A stretch of 48,856 nucleotides of DNA from Spirogloea muscicola (Eukaryota; Streptophyta; Zygnematophyceae; Spirogloeales; Spirogloeaceae): the NCBI GenBank assembly GCA_009602725.1, contig WELB01000217.1:128034-176889 (forward strand), given 5' to 3'. The position numbers were made by a program, and so were the translations under genes. Shown here piece by piece: positions 21,866 through 32,479 of the stretch (the stretch's first letter is position 1; every line of letters starts with the position of its first letter). Under the pieces are notes generated by a model. The model ran no database searches. It was not told the origin of the DNA and worked only from the letters and a program-made list of their open reading frames with translations.

Positions 21866-22062
21866 CAAGGAGGCTGTGTTGATTAAGTGATGGAGGGCCT
21901 ATGTGGGTAAGTACAAAGGCAAGGGGGAAGACCCAATACGAGAGAGCAACCGAACCGCATAAGGGACAGCTCTTCTCAATCAAGCCAGCCCAGGAATGTT
22001 ATGGACAAATTTCGAAGGGGCCAGGAACGCGCTAAAGTACACCGCGACTCCAGAGGCCACTG

Positions 22063-22180
22063 AGTGCTAAATTTCCCCTACTGAGCAGCCGCAGGTCAAA
22101 GAAAGTAGTTTCCGGATACCCTGTCTATAGCCAGAGGCTGCAGCCAAAACGACTGGCACGCAGATGCAACGAAGGTCTGA
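22063..22180 (-). repeat. Dispersed repeat family A, minus-strand copy
   Basis: On the minus strand it reads GTTGCATCTGCGTGCCAG, GGCTGCAGCCTCTGGC and GACCTGCGGCTGCTCAGTA, closest to copy 2 at 1070-1220. Its flank CCATTGGGAGAGCCACTTCT also matches the sequence near 3536-3556. Confidence 0.6.
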
Positions 22181-22206
22181 AAGGGCCGGAGAAGAAGTGG
22201 CTCTCC

Positions 22207-22290
22207 CAATGGGTCAATCTACTGTAGGTTATGTAGGTCTTAAGATGTGCTTGCCTTTGTACTTGGCCATTTGGCTTTCAAGTACACGAA
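22207..22290 (+). repeat. Dispersed repeat family B, copy 2
   Basis: Near-identical over about 60 bases to 2831-2900 (TGTAGGTTATGTAGGTCTTA, then AGATGTGCTTGCCTTTGTAC). It abuts the minus-strand family A copy, so the two families may be parts of one composite element. Confidence 0.7.
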
Positions 22291-22813
22291 ATTCTTCCAA
22301 TGGGGGGGCAAGGCGCCAGGAACACGAAAGACGAACCGCAGAAGACAAGGAAGGTGAGGTGGTGGGCGGGGCTCCTCTTCTTCTTGGCGTCTTGGCGTCC
22401 CTCAGGCCGAGGCGCCTGGCAGGAGCGCCCGGAGAGAGACTCGTCCAGCCTGGAGGTGGACAAGACGGCGGCTAGGGAGGCTGGAAGATGCGGCGAAAGA
22501 GTCGGACGTCAGGAAGGGGAAGGGGGGGGGGCGGGGGGCGGAGATTGGTCCACGGTTTCAATCACGCCGCGTCACCGCCCGGGAGCAGTGCCCCGGAGCC
22601 TGCGCTTTCTCGGCCCCCTTCGGCCCCTCCCGGCTTTCGGCCTCGCTCGATTCCCGTTCGGAAACTGCCCCACAGCCATCGCCCCTCTACCTTCTGGAAG
22701 AGTGGAAGAGCTAGCTGATTGGCCCTATATCGATTTAAATAGCTCATTTAATCCGCTCTTTCCATATATTCGTATCCAAATACTTCCCGGTCTTCCCACG
22801 CCGCCGTCAGTGC

Positions 22814-22816
<3 letters not shown>

Positions 22817-22846
<30 letters not shown>
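22817..22846. repeat. GCC trinucleotide run in thioredoxin leader
   Basis: About ten GCC units roughly 140 bases before the start codon, probably in the 5' untranslated leader. Confidence 0.8.
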
Positions 22847-22847
<1 letters not shown>

Positions 22848-22983
22848 GAGCGCACGGGACGTCATCCCCGCCAAGCTCGACGCTCTCGCCGCCGCTCGCC
22901 CCGGCTCGACCGGCAGCCGGCCGCAGCCGCCGCCTCCGTGCCGAAGCCGCCAGTTGGCGGACTGAGGGCCGCGAAGCGCCGCC

Positions 22984-23737
22984 ATGGCCACGGCCGTGGA
23001 CCACGGGCTCGTCGTGACGATCCAGGCAGTCGAGGAGTGGGACGCCAAGCTCGCCGAGGCGGCGAACGCAGACAAGACGGTGAGGCGCCCTCTCCCACCA
23101 TCTCGTGGCCACTCTCTTCACGCTCGCTTCGTCGGCGGGCTTGCCAGCGAGCACAGGACTGAGGTGTTAATACTCCGGTTTACGCATCTAGATGCGGTCA
23201 GTCATAAGTGGTTTCATTCTAGTGATGATTGCAGGTTGTGGTGGACTTCTCGGCGACCTGGTGCGGGCCCTGCCGCGCCATTGCGCCCACATTCGCGGCG
23301 CTCTCCAAAAAGTACCCCGACATCATCTTCCTCACGGTCGACGTCGATGATGTAGCGGTGAGCTAATAACATATCAAGTCTCAAATGCTGGCCCTCCAAT
23401 TCATAGATCTGGCTCTTGTTTACGGGTTGTCAGAAAGACATTGCACAACACTAAAGGATCCCGGTAGCGAACCTTAGAAACAACGCTATTGTGCGTTTGT
23501 CCCGACTGGCAGGACGAGTATGCTGTTGTAGCATTATTCAAAAGTCTAAGATTTCAGGCACATGCTTGACTAATGCGCATGTGGTCCAATATTGTGCAGG
23601 ATGTTGCCGCCGCATGTAACATCAGCGCGATGCCTACCTTCCAGGTTTTCAGGAACAAACAAAAGGTGGACGAGCTGGTCGGCGCCAGCCCACCGAAGCT
23701 GGAGGAGCTGGTTGGCAAGTACGACAAGAAGCACTAG
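22984..23737 (+). CDS. Thioredoxin h-type
   Basis: Small dithiol oxidoreductase reduced by NADPH-thioredoxin reductase in the cytosol or mitochondria. Exons 22984-23079, 23235-23357 and 23600-23737 give 118 residues, normal for the family. The active site is canonical: [18 protein letters not shown], followed by [10 protein letters not shown], the cis-proline motif [10 protein letters not shown], and a C-terminal [16 protein letters not shown]. The start ATG has the context CGCCATGGCC directly after a GCC-rich leader. No transit or signal peptide is visible, which with the WCGPC site fits the h class rather than plastid m or f types. An A/T-rich block about 250 bases upstream could be the core promoter. 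Confidence 0.95.
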
Positions 23738-25005
23738 ATGGGGAACGACCAGCGCAAACAGAGGAGTCATTCTTGTTTAGCTTGGTGGATGGTCATAGTT
23801 AGCCAAGGCCGGCCCTTTTTCCATTGACATGCAGGAGGTTTCGAGTGCCCTTGGGACCTCCCGTTGCTTCCATAGGCTGTTGAAATTCAAGCAGGCTAGC
23901 AAAGCGTTGTGCGGTGTTGGAGCAAGTTTTTTTTGGACATTGCCAACGGACTCCCTGCAGTAGCAGGATAGCATACTGCATACAAGGTGCAGCATGTGGC
24001 AGTGAGGCACTTACCAGCAACAAGTATTTCGACTCGCTGTCAAGACCTTATGATGTGTGTCAAAGGTGTCTTTGTGAGTTCATCTCTGTGATGCCAGTAA
24101 GAAGAACACATTAAGTGCAGTTAGAAGAAGTCATTCTTCTGTGGTAAGGTGGGTTTCAGTAGCTAGCTAATACCAGCCCTGCTCCTTTTGCGGCCATGCA
24201 GAAACCTCAATTGCGCTTGGGACCTTCTGTGCCTCATGAAGGCCGCAAACGTTAGGCACGCTAGCATAGGGCTGCGCAGTAGTCAAGCAAGTCGTGTAAG
24301 ATTGCCATCAACTGTTATGCAGGAACAGGAGATAATGCATGCAAGATGCACAACACTGCATTGAGGCACTCGCCAGCGACAAGCATGCTGCAGGTTTATA
24401 GATATGGCTATCTGTGTCAAAGTTTGTCTTTGTGGTTGCCCTGCTGAAGACATACGTGCATTTGTAATTATCAACTACTATCATGATAGTCACTGCATGT
24501 ATCAACAACTTGCATTTTAAAAGTTGCACTGTTCTGTAAACGAGATAGACAGCTGATGCCACCCTAGTGCTGAGTACGCATCACTTATCAATGCCGTGAA
24601 AGTGTCGTACTTGAGCAAATATATGATGTAACCAGGTAGTAGATAATCTTGGCTGTGCTCTCCAACTATTGGTATCACCAGCAATTAGAGGAGTTACTAA
24701 CAATGAGTGTAAGTCAGAGTAAACTGCTCTTGGTTGTACTCGTGCAAGTTGCGATGTGCCAATAGTCATCTACCACATGAAGGAGAACAAGTCTCCTTCG
24801 AGACTGTCACATACATTGTATACATTGCCACTTACTTCGATCGGGCTGCCTGCACATCCACCTAGGACCTAATGAATCCGGTGAGTACACAGTAACAATG
24901 ATATTGCGCGGCCTGCAGATGTGCAATCAGGCTGCTTGGAGATCCTTTAATCTAGTCATAATAGACTCTGGTGCTGGGCTTCCTGTCTTCTCTTTGTACG
25001 CGTCC
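23738..25005. other. Convergent intergenic region, thioredoxin / deformylase
   Basis: No gene recognised. The first 740 bases are a diverged tandem duplication described separately; the remainder shows nothing. Confidence 0.55.
23768..24480. repeat. Diverged tandem duplication of about 360 bp
   Basis: Two direct copies begin at GTCATTCTT (23768 and 24130). Matching landmarks in order include AGTTAGCCAAGG/AGCTAGCTAATA, TGCGCTTGGGACCT against GTGCCCTTGGGACCT, GCTAGCAAAGCG/GCTAGCATAGGG, GAGGCACTTACCAGCAACAAG/GAGGCACTCGCCAGCGACAAG, and TGTGTCAAAG followed by GTCTTTGTG. The array starts 30 bases after the thioredoxin stop, so the first copy may be its 3' untranslated region. Confidence 0.8.
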
Positions 25006-26593
25006 TCAAGGGCCTGCACAGAGAGCAGGCAGGCAAACGAAGTTCTTAGAACTTTGATACTTCTGCAATTTAGCAGATAAGTAGGCATGGAGCAGATCTT
25101 TCGCTGAATCCTTCAAAAGTCTGTCTACCTTCAACTCCTGCTCAATTGTCCTGAGTACGTCGTCAGTCATGCGATCATGGTACAGAACACCCTGCAGCAG
25201 CACTAAAGTCAGCCTCGACAAATCTCAATGCTGCTCTGCAAGCATCACCAGTAGCCTTTGTAATGCAATGCTAAGCTGAAATGATACAAAGAAGGGCAAC
25301 CGAGATACTTCTTTACTTACAGAAGAGGGGCTGCAGCAACAACAACAGAAGAGCATGTATTGGTCCTTTTTCTGGCAAGAGCATTCTTAGGCAAACAAAG
25401 AGAGCAGCCATAATTCATACCTCAAGGTGGTCAAATTCGTGCTGGAAAATGCGCGCCTGCCACCCCTTCAGGTTGAGGCTGAACGCCCGCCCCTTCAAAT
25501 CCTGTGCCTCCACCTTCACACCAACTGGCCTCTGCGAGCGCGAGCGCCGCCAGCGTCAGCACACTGGGGCCCTGGTACTCAATGGCGGCCCTGCCGAGCG
25601 ATAATCGACGACAATTGATTGCTTAAATGTAAACATCTTTTAGCCTTTGACGAAGAGACCTCCTTCGTAATCAAGCAGATGGTAATCGATTGTTCTGAAG
25701 GTCACCAGAATCACAGCCCTTTGCTACTTGTGCTGCAGGCAGTACTACTGGGCAGGAGTCACACCTCAACATCAGCCTCAATCATTGGGAAGGAGAGGCA
25801 GCCCTCGGCAAAGAGATCCCGGCCCTTGGCGTACTTCGTGATGCGAGGGTTGGCAAGTACATACTCCTGGCCTTTGCCGCGCTCGCCGGTTGGGTTATAG
25901 ACCATCAGCTGCACATTGACACCGACTTGCGGCGCAGAGAGGCCGACGCCATCGGTCCTGCCCACGGCGCCAGCGGAGACAGCAGCTCAATTGTCATTGA
26001 TGATTCCATAACCCGAAACCATTTGTGGCATAAAGCTTGAGGGCTAAACAGGGGGATGAACTGATCAGCAGTGATTTCTTATACCTGTACATGACGTCGA
26101 GCATCTCCTTGACAAGCTCCTCCAGCTTGTCGTCGAAAGAGCTGATGCGCTTGTTCTTGGCGCGGAGCACTGGGTCTGGATACAGCACAATCTCCAGCGG
26201 CGTCCGGAAGTGCAGCGGGCCAGCTGCGATGGAGCGCACAAAGCCTCAACCTCGTTTGCTGACAGCTGAGTTGATAGTGTCGTGCGGGTGATTTACACAC
26301 CAAGTGATGCGCTGGACATGCAAGAGCATAATTTTGGTGAGCTCTGCACGAAGCCTTTCCCGGCTTCAAGTGTTGATCAACAGATATAAGAGTACATGAG
26401 GAGTGGAAAGGAGTGAAGCATGTGATGTAGGCGTCTGAGAGTCCACTTCACTAATTCAGGGTTTGGCTCGCGGTGGAATCTATTGTGCGGGAGGGTACCG
26501 GCGTTGGCCTCCTCGCGCAGGCTCTCCATCTGCGTGAGGAACCCGCGGCGGGCGGCCGGCGGCGCCGGGCGGCGGCGGCGTCGCGGCGGCGGC
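25006..26593 (-). CDS. PDF1B: Peptide deformylase, PDF1B-like organellar (5' end in gap)
   Basis: Removes the formyl group from N-terminal Met of plastid- and mitochondrion-made proteins. Minus-strand exons 26593(partial)-26499, 26223-26085, 25957-25765, 25531-25421, 25191-25006 join in phase. All three metal/active-site motifs are intact: GVGLSAPQVG, EGCLSFP and QHEFDHLEG; PLEIVLYPDPVLRAKNKRI precedes them as in plant PDF1B. The first visible exon reads RRGFLTQMESLREEANAA, but the true start and transit peptide are inside the N gap. The C-terminus (KLQKYQSSKNFVCLPALCAGP) is not family-typical and could reflect an unspliced end. It diverges from the glycosyl-hydrolase-like gene across the gap. 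Confidence 0.93.
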
Positions 26594-27098
26594 NNNNNNN
26601 NNNNNNNNNNNNNNNNNNNNNNNNNNNNNNNNNNNNNNNNNNNNNNNNNNNNNNNNNNNNNNNNNNNNNNNNNNNNNNNNNNNNNNNNNNNNNNNNNNNN
26701 NNNNNNNNNNNNNNNNNNNNNNNNNNNNNNNNNNNNNNNNNNNNNNNNNNNNNNNNNNNNNNNNNNNNNNNNNNNNNNNNNNNNNNNNNNNNNNNNNNNN
26801 NNNNNNNNNNNNNNNNNNNNNNNNNNNNNNNNNNNNNNNNNNNNNNNNNNNNNNNNNNNNNNNNNNNNNNNNNNNNNNNNNNNNNNNNNNNNNNNNNNNN
26901 NNNNNNNNNNNNNNNNNNNNNNNNNNNNNNNNNNNNNNNNNNNNNNNNNNNNNNNNNNNNNNNNNNNNNNNNNNNNNNNNNNNNNNNNNNNNNNNNNNNN
27001 NNNNNNNNNNNNNNNNNNNNNNNNNNNNNNNNNNNNNNNNNNNNNNNNNNNNNNNNNNNNNNNNNNNNNNNNNNNNNNNNNNNNNNNNNNNNNNNNNN
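26594..27098. other. N gap between divergent genes
   Basis: Unknown bases flanked on both sides by GC-only trinucleotide repeats. The first exons of the deformylase and of the GHL10 gene and their shared promoter are missing here. Confidence 0.95.
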
Positions 27099-27160
27099 CG
27101 GCGACGGTGGCCGCGGCGGCGACGGTGGCGGCGGCGGCGGTAGCGGCGGCGGCGGCTTGA

Positions 27161-30100
27161 CGGCCGCCCTGCGCTGTTGAGCAGCGGTACGGCGACCAGA
27201 CGCGCGCCCTGTGGGTGACGCGCTACGACTTCCGCACCGCCGCCGACGTCGCGGAGGTCGTGGCCAACGCCGCCGACGCCGGCTTCAACCACGTATTTTT
27301 CCAGGCGAGGGTGGCGCTGCAGCTACACCCCAAACCCTAACCCCGAATCCTAAACCTTATGAAATCCTTAATTCCTCAAACCCTGAACCCTAAATCCCGC
27401 TTCCAGTATCCCTGATCCCCAGCATTGACAGTGTTCCTCAAACCCTGATCTCGGAACCCCAAGCCTAGACAGCTGGAGCGTCAGGGCCATACCTGCAGTA
27501 GAGCTAGGCAAGCCTTGCCATGCCAGTTCGTCGGCAGCTCACATCAGAAGCAGTTGCCTCCGCAGCAGCGGCTTGTGCACAGACTGTTGGGAATGAACTC
27601 TATGTTAAGATGCTGTAGTAAATCCTTGTTGATATCCAGCTGCACATCTTTTAGGGAAAGGTGTGGTCTAATGCACGACAATTGCCTGTAGCATTTCATG
27701 TGAGGACGTTCTGACTTGAAGAGCAGGTCCTTGAAATTGCGCCCGCTCAGGTCCGGGGCAACGGCACGGCGCACTATGCGTCCAGGGTGGAGCCCTGGTC
27801 GGAGGTCTACGACTACAGAAGCCCTGGGTTCGACCCTCTAGCGCTTGCGCTGCACGAAGCACACGCGCGCAACATGGCCTTGCACGCCTGGGTCAATGGT
27901 GAGCTGACACTAAGCCTTATTTTGAACAATCACCAATTCCCCAGATTGGGCATTACAAAGATGTTACTTGTAAAGCATAGACGATCACATCATTCTGCTG
28001 TCCACCAGATCTATAGGACAAGCTTGGATCAGTTATGAGGTGGACCATGATTTTGTTGGTCATGTAGTCGAAGTCAGAAGTCTCACTCCTGTCCAACTTG
28101 ATAAGAGCGAACCCATACATTGGGAAGTCCTACTTAACCCTGACCGGAAGCACAGTGGTCCATCTGTAGTCCTCCCTAGTCCGAGGTCTTGGACTAGCGC
28201 TTGTGCCAACATTGTCAGAGGTTGTTGGCTGCTGGAAATTCTAATAGACCGACGGCAGAATTTCACTTCACCAAGTCAAATTTTTGCCTCCACAAAATGT
28301 TCACATCCGGAGTTGTGGAAGGTCTTCCGGAGCATAATCTCTTACAGAAACTTTAAGAACATCTCACACATGCTCTGATGCAATGTTTGCAAGGTTTGTG
28401 TGTGGCTCAGTGATGCCAATGTGGAGGGGGCTGCACCCTCCTACATGTCCTGACCAGCTGTACAACAGCCACCCTGAATGGAGTTGGTATGACAAGCAGG
28501 GTGTCCGCCAGGTGCTCATTTCCTCCTCATCTCAAGCACTACGAGTTCTTAACCTTTCATGTACCTGGGATTCAAGTCTTATCCCTTGAGCCTTCCATTC
28601 TGCATTGCTTACCAGGGATGTTAGTCTCAGCTTGCTTGCGAGTCATCACATGTTGGCTAAGTGCACGTCCTTGTGCCGCAGTGCCTAGCCAGCACTGCTT
28701 CTGACGTTTGTCAGCCACTGCGTTTGACATCTTGTCTTTCTCAGCGGTCCAGACAGAGATGGACTCAGATAGCGAGCTTAAACCATAGGGGTCATCTCTG
28801 GTGTGTTCAATTAGCCTTGAATAAGGCGCCCCGAGGGAGCACCTTAACCCTAAACCCTAACCCCTAATCCCTAAGCCCTAAACCTTAGACCCTAAAACCT
28901 TGTCTCCTTGCTGTCAGGCAGCCGCTGAACAAGGGATTCTACGTCAGCCTGAACCCTTGCCTGCCGGAGGCCCGCCGGCACATCGTGGACGTCTGCCGTG
29001 ACCTGGTCGGCCGCTACCAGCTGGACGGGCTTCACCTGGACTACATCCGCTTCCCCAACGAGCTGCCTGTCCTGAACGGCAGAGAATACTCCCAGGACAA
29101 GGTCATCCGAAGCACTGCACGCCAGGACCCATGCAGTCATTGAGGTCAGAAGGACGGGCAGAAGTCTGGCTGGGTGCTCTGGCGGGAGGGGGACATGTCA
29201 TTAGGAAGGCGAGGAAGACAATCTTTCGTTACAACACTTTGCTTAAGTACCAGGTTACTGACTGTCAAGGGTAGTGACATCCAGGGGGTGTCAGCTGACT
29301 GACCGACCTTTAGCTTAAGTCATCAGTGAGTCTCTATCTGTCAGCAAGGTTTATCAGTATGCAACAGGTCTGACACATACTTAAGCTGCCCTGTTTGTAC
29401 ATCCAGCGGACATTGGACTTGTTCAGGCTGGACACGGGGCTTTCCACCCCAGAAGCGTGTCCCGAGGTCTGGGACCAGTGGAGATGTGACAGTGTCACCG
29501 CACTCCTGAGAGACATCCGGAGGGCTGCAAAGTCCATCAGGCCCCAGTTGGTGCTGACAGCTGCTGTGGGCGTCGAGCGCCGGCAAGCTCTCAGCAAATT
29601 TCAGGTTGGTGCTTCTGCAGATAGTACACCCTGGGACCATGCCATGCGGATTACATAGCTCGCACTGAGACCTCGAGAAAAAAATGCATACCAGATCAAA
29701 TTTGCGGAGGCAGTGTAGCAAAGGTTGTGATCGCAATGTGGGGCGTGCTGTGCCTTTTCTGATTTTCTTGTTTTCTTGTAAATTATACCCCTTGCATGTG
29801 AGTTGAGCCGCCCGGTGTTGGGGCATGTGCTCCGTGAAGGAATGTGTTGTGCATCTGACATGGTGAGCCCCCTTCAGCAGTATTAGTATGTAAGCATTCC
29901 GTCTTGGATTCAGAATGTAGTGGGGTGGCCAGCTGAGGTGAGGCAAATTTGCCATCTTACTGGCACAGGCAGGATGTGGAAACGTGGTGGAAGGAGAGGC
30001 TGCTTGACGCGGTTGTTCCCATGAACTACACGGGCTGCCATAAGACATACCGGGCTCGTGTTGAGCGAGAGTGGCGGATGGGCGTGGACCGCAGCACCCC

Positions 30101-31519
30101 TCCAATGTCGGCTGCAGATCCTCGCAGGTATGCCATCCGACTGTTAGTGAACCATTAGTTTCATACTATGACAATGTCATTCTAAATTCTGCATCCGATT
30201 CTAATCCTCGGATCCAGTCCTGTACCCTAAATTTGGAGGCAGTGTGTCTCATGTCACCGTCATGTGCCTTGTAGAAATATTGCCGAAGGCACACTTGGAG
30301 ACAGAAAAATGTAGGCAAAAATTGTTATCCTTAATTGATGTGTCCTGGAAATAACGAAGACTCAGTGTTACCCTTGAGACTTTGACCATGCACTTTCGGT
30401 TTGTGACGGCATCTTGTGTGCAAACATACAGGCAATTTTTCAGGAAAAAGTATCTGCAGGATAGGGATGGGCCACGCCAGCTTGTGGAGGAGAGCACTGC
30501 CACCAGGCAGTGGGCAGCGCCACCGCAGCCAGCCGTCATCATGGGCAGCAGCCTGGACCACGGCGACACTACGCTCCACCAAAAGCAGCTCATGCTCGCA
30601 CTGCAACGCTTTGGCCACTTTGCCGTCTTTTGCTACTCAAGCCTCTTCAAGGACCCAGTCCAGCCTGCAGCAAAGAAGGCAGGGTTACTTCACGGAACTG
30701 TGCAATGTGATGAGAAGAGGAGGATTGCTTGGAGGATAAGAAAAGGCATCCCATTGTTGGCACATGCTTTGCAAGCTTGGTGGAGTTGGTTGTACTGTTG
30801 TTTGTTATGTACTTTGAAATATTCACTGTTTGTGTCACAACTGACATTCTGATCATTGTTGTACAAAATCATGGCAGGGAAAGCGCAAGGGTGCGGTCCA
30901 GCAGCGGCGTGAGGCGCTCGTGCCATTCCTACAGGTGCTGGCGCGAGCCTCTCACGTGCTTAGCCCTGCGGCCGGTTCGCTGCGGTGGGCTGCCCAGCCA
31001 TTGCAATCATCCGTGCATCCAGAGGATTCAGTGTTTGCCTTTGACCAGCTCAAAGACATTGCTATGGCGCCTGGAGTGCTCGCAAAAGCTGGGGCTGGCA
31101 AGAGAGCGGAGCGGACATGGGGTGCCGGGGTGGGCGGCCGGCGAGTCGCAGCGCCGGACGGCGAGATCGTGAAGCTGAGGCGTCGGACGTGGCGCAGGAA
31201 GCTGCTGATGGAGGAGCGGCAGAAGGAGGCGTTGTGGGACGCAGTTGTGCACGAGCAGAGCACGATGCGGAAGGCCCGGGAGCGGCGGCGCGATGAGGTC
31301 TTCGCCAAGGCCGGCGACACGATCCGTGAGGCTGACGCAGTCAAGAACGAGGGGAGGGCGAAGGCGATGCCATGGATGGGGCAGCATAGTCGTAGCCACT
31401 GGACGCCGAGACCTGCACAAAGCAGCCGGAACCTGAGGTCCGGCTGGGTGGCCGGTGAGGGTGTGCACTGGGAGGCAGAGAGAATGAGCGCAGCGGTGCA
31501 GGCTGGCGAGGCTGCGTAG
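27161..31519 (+). CDS. Glycosyl-hydrolase-like 10 (GHL10, DUF187) family protein (5' end missing)
   Basis: A TIM-barrel protein related to glycosidases; substrate unknown. Exons, inferred: 27161(partial)-27304, 27751-27898, 28411-28511, 28922-29101, 29407-29604, 29973-30127, 30432-30678, 30878-31519, about 604 visible residues in phase. Family landmarks: TRALWVTRYDF, AGFNHVFFQVRGNGTAHYAS, EPWSEVYDY, LHAWVNVMPMW, LDGLHLDYIRFPNE (barrel strand with DYIR), WRCDSVTALLRDI, and WWKERLLDAVVPMNYTG. The family is common in bacteria and rarer in plants and algae. After the barrel come an HGDTTLHQKQLM segment and a roughly 210-residue Arg/Ala-rich, probably helical tail from 30878. Two introns (after 27304 and 30678) appear to use GC donors. 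An in-frame stop at 27158-27160 shows that coding before this point is spliced or misassembled. Confidence 0.85.
27328..27397. repeat. Degenerate CCCTAAA tract next to a donor site (GHL10 intron)
   Basis: About nine degenerate telomere-like units (CAAACCCTAACCCCGAATCC.. to CCCTGAACCCTAAATCCC) beginning roughly 25 bases after the exon end at 27304. Confidence 0.8.
28841..28900. repeat. Degenerate CCCTAAA tract next to an acceptor site (GHL10 intron)
   Basis: About eight units (CCTTAACCCTAAACCCTAAC.. to CCCTAAAACC) ending roughly 20 bases before the exon at 28922. Being pyrimidine-rich it could double as part of the polypyrimidine tract. Confidence 0.8.
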
Positions 31520-31763
31520 AGGGTGCTGAAATCACAAAGAGGCTCCAGCACTTATACGACATGCTGCGGAAGCCGTAGTGACGACCTTCACCTGGCAGCA
31601 AACCATTTGGCAAGTACTTGTTGCCTCAGTGCAACTCCAGGCAGCTGGACTTGGAGATTTGTGGTCATGCATATTGAGCATGTCATTAAGGAACGAGACT
31701 TGCTGATGCATCCTTCACACTGGCGCTTGTGAATTGGCAACTCTGACTGCAAATAGTAGGGCT

Positions 31764-31842
31764 CCTACTGTCTTATAAGACCAGTCTTCAGCGAGATGGG
31801 CTTCTACTGTCTTATCAGACCAGTCTTGAGCAAGATGAAGCT
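31764..31842. repeat. 39-bp direct repeat, two copies
   Basis: The unit CTACTGTCTTATAAGACCAG followed by TCTTCAGCGAGATGGGCTT is repeated once at a period of 39 bases with a few changes (TATCAGACCAG, TTGAGCAAGATG). Confidence 0.75.
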
Positions 31843-32479
31843 CCACAGCTTCTCTCAAGATCAGGAGGTGCTTGACTTAGCAGCAGCTTGCCGGCTTGCC
31901 GAGTTGGCCCCCCGGTGCTTGTGGGTATAGTGCAAACGGTATTCTTGCCAAGAGCAGTTCAAGGGGGCAGTTTTCCTGGAGGCAGAAGCGGCAGGCTGAG
32001 AGACTCGCTCAACCTCTGAAAGTGACATCTCAGGCGCAGCGTTATAGGCTCTTAACTTGGATAAGGGATTCCATTGCTGTGCAACAGTAGTCTCTGACTC
32101 CCTCTTTCATACGTGCGATTCTATGGATATTTGTCAGCTGATCGCAAGTGCCTGTATTGCGTTCTCCCTTCCAATGACGTGGATGTGGAAAGGACCAGGG
32201 GAACCTGGTGGGCACAGACAGTGGACGTATCAATCTTTGCTGCGGGTGCACCCGCTCAAGAGCGGGGGACGAGCAGCACACAACCACCTGGAGTCGTTCA
32301 GGAGGGCAATCGTTTTGGGCGTCTGGAGAGATACAGCATTGCAGCTGCGTAACAATGCAATGGGAGCACCACATGCGGTGTACATTTGGGTGTTCAGAGG
32401 CTGCTTGACGATGCAGAGGTTGACATGGATTGAAGGGCATAGATGTAGTAGCGGACCCCCAGCTTACATACGATCAGTA

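Larger units (their letters stand above)
21242..22983. other. Intergenic region with inverted repeat copies and a GC-rich leader
   Basis: No gene recognised. It holds two minus-strand copies of family A, one copy of family B, and from about 22.3 kb a GC-rich stretch that is probably the thioredoxin promoter and 5' leader, with an A/T-rich block at 22725-22760 (CCCTATATCGATTTAAATAG) and a GCC repeat at 22817-22846. Confidence 0.55.

Noticed and set aside
22300-22965. 221-codon plus-strand frame upstream of thioredoxin
   Set aside because: Low-complexity, ends in a poly-Ala run made by the GCC repeat, and overlaps the thioredoxin leader.
26480-27292. Long open frames across the N gap
   Set aside because: They exist only because unknown bases contain no stop; the real content is exon 1 of two divergent genes.
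30952-31551. 199-codon minus-strand frame
   Set aside because: It is the antisense of the GHL10 last exon; the plus-strand frame joins in phase with the preceding exons.
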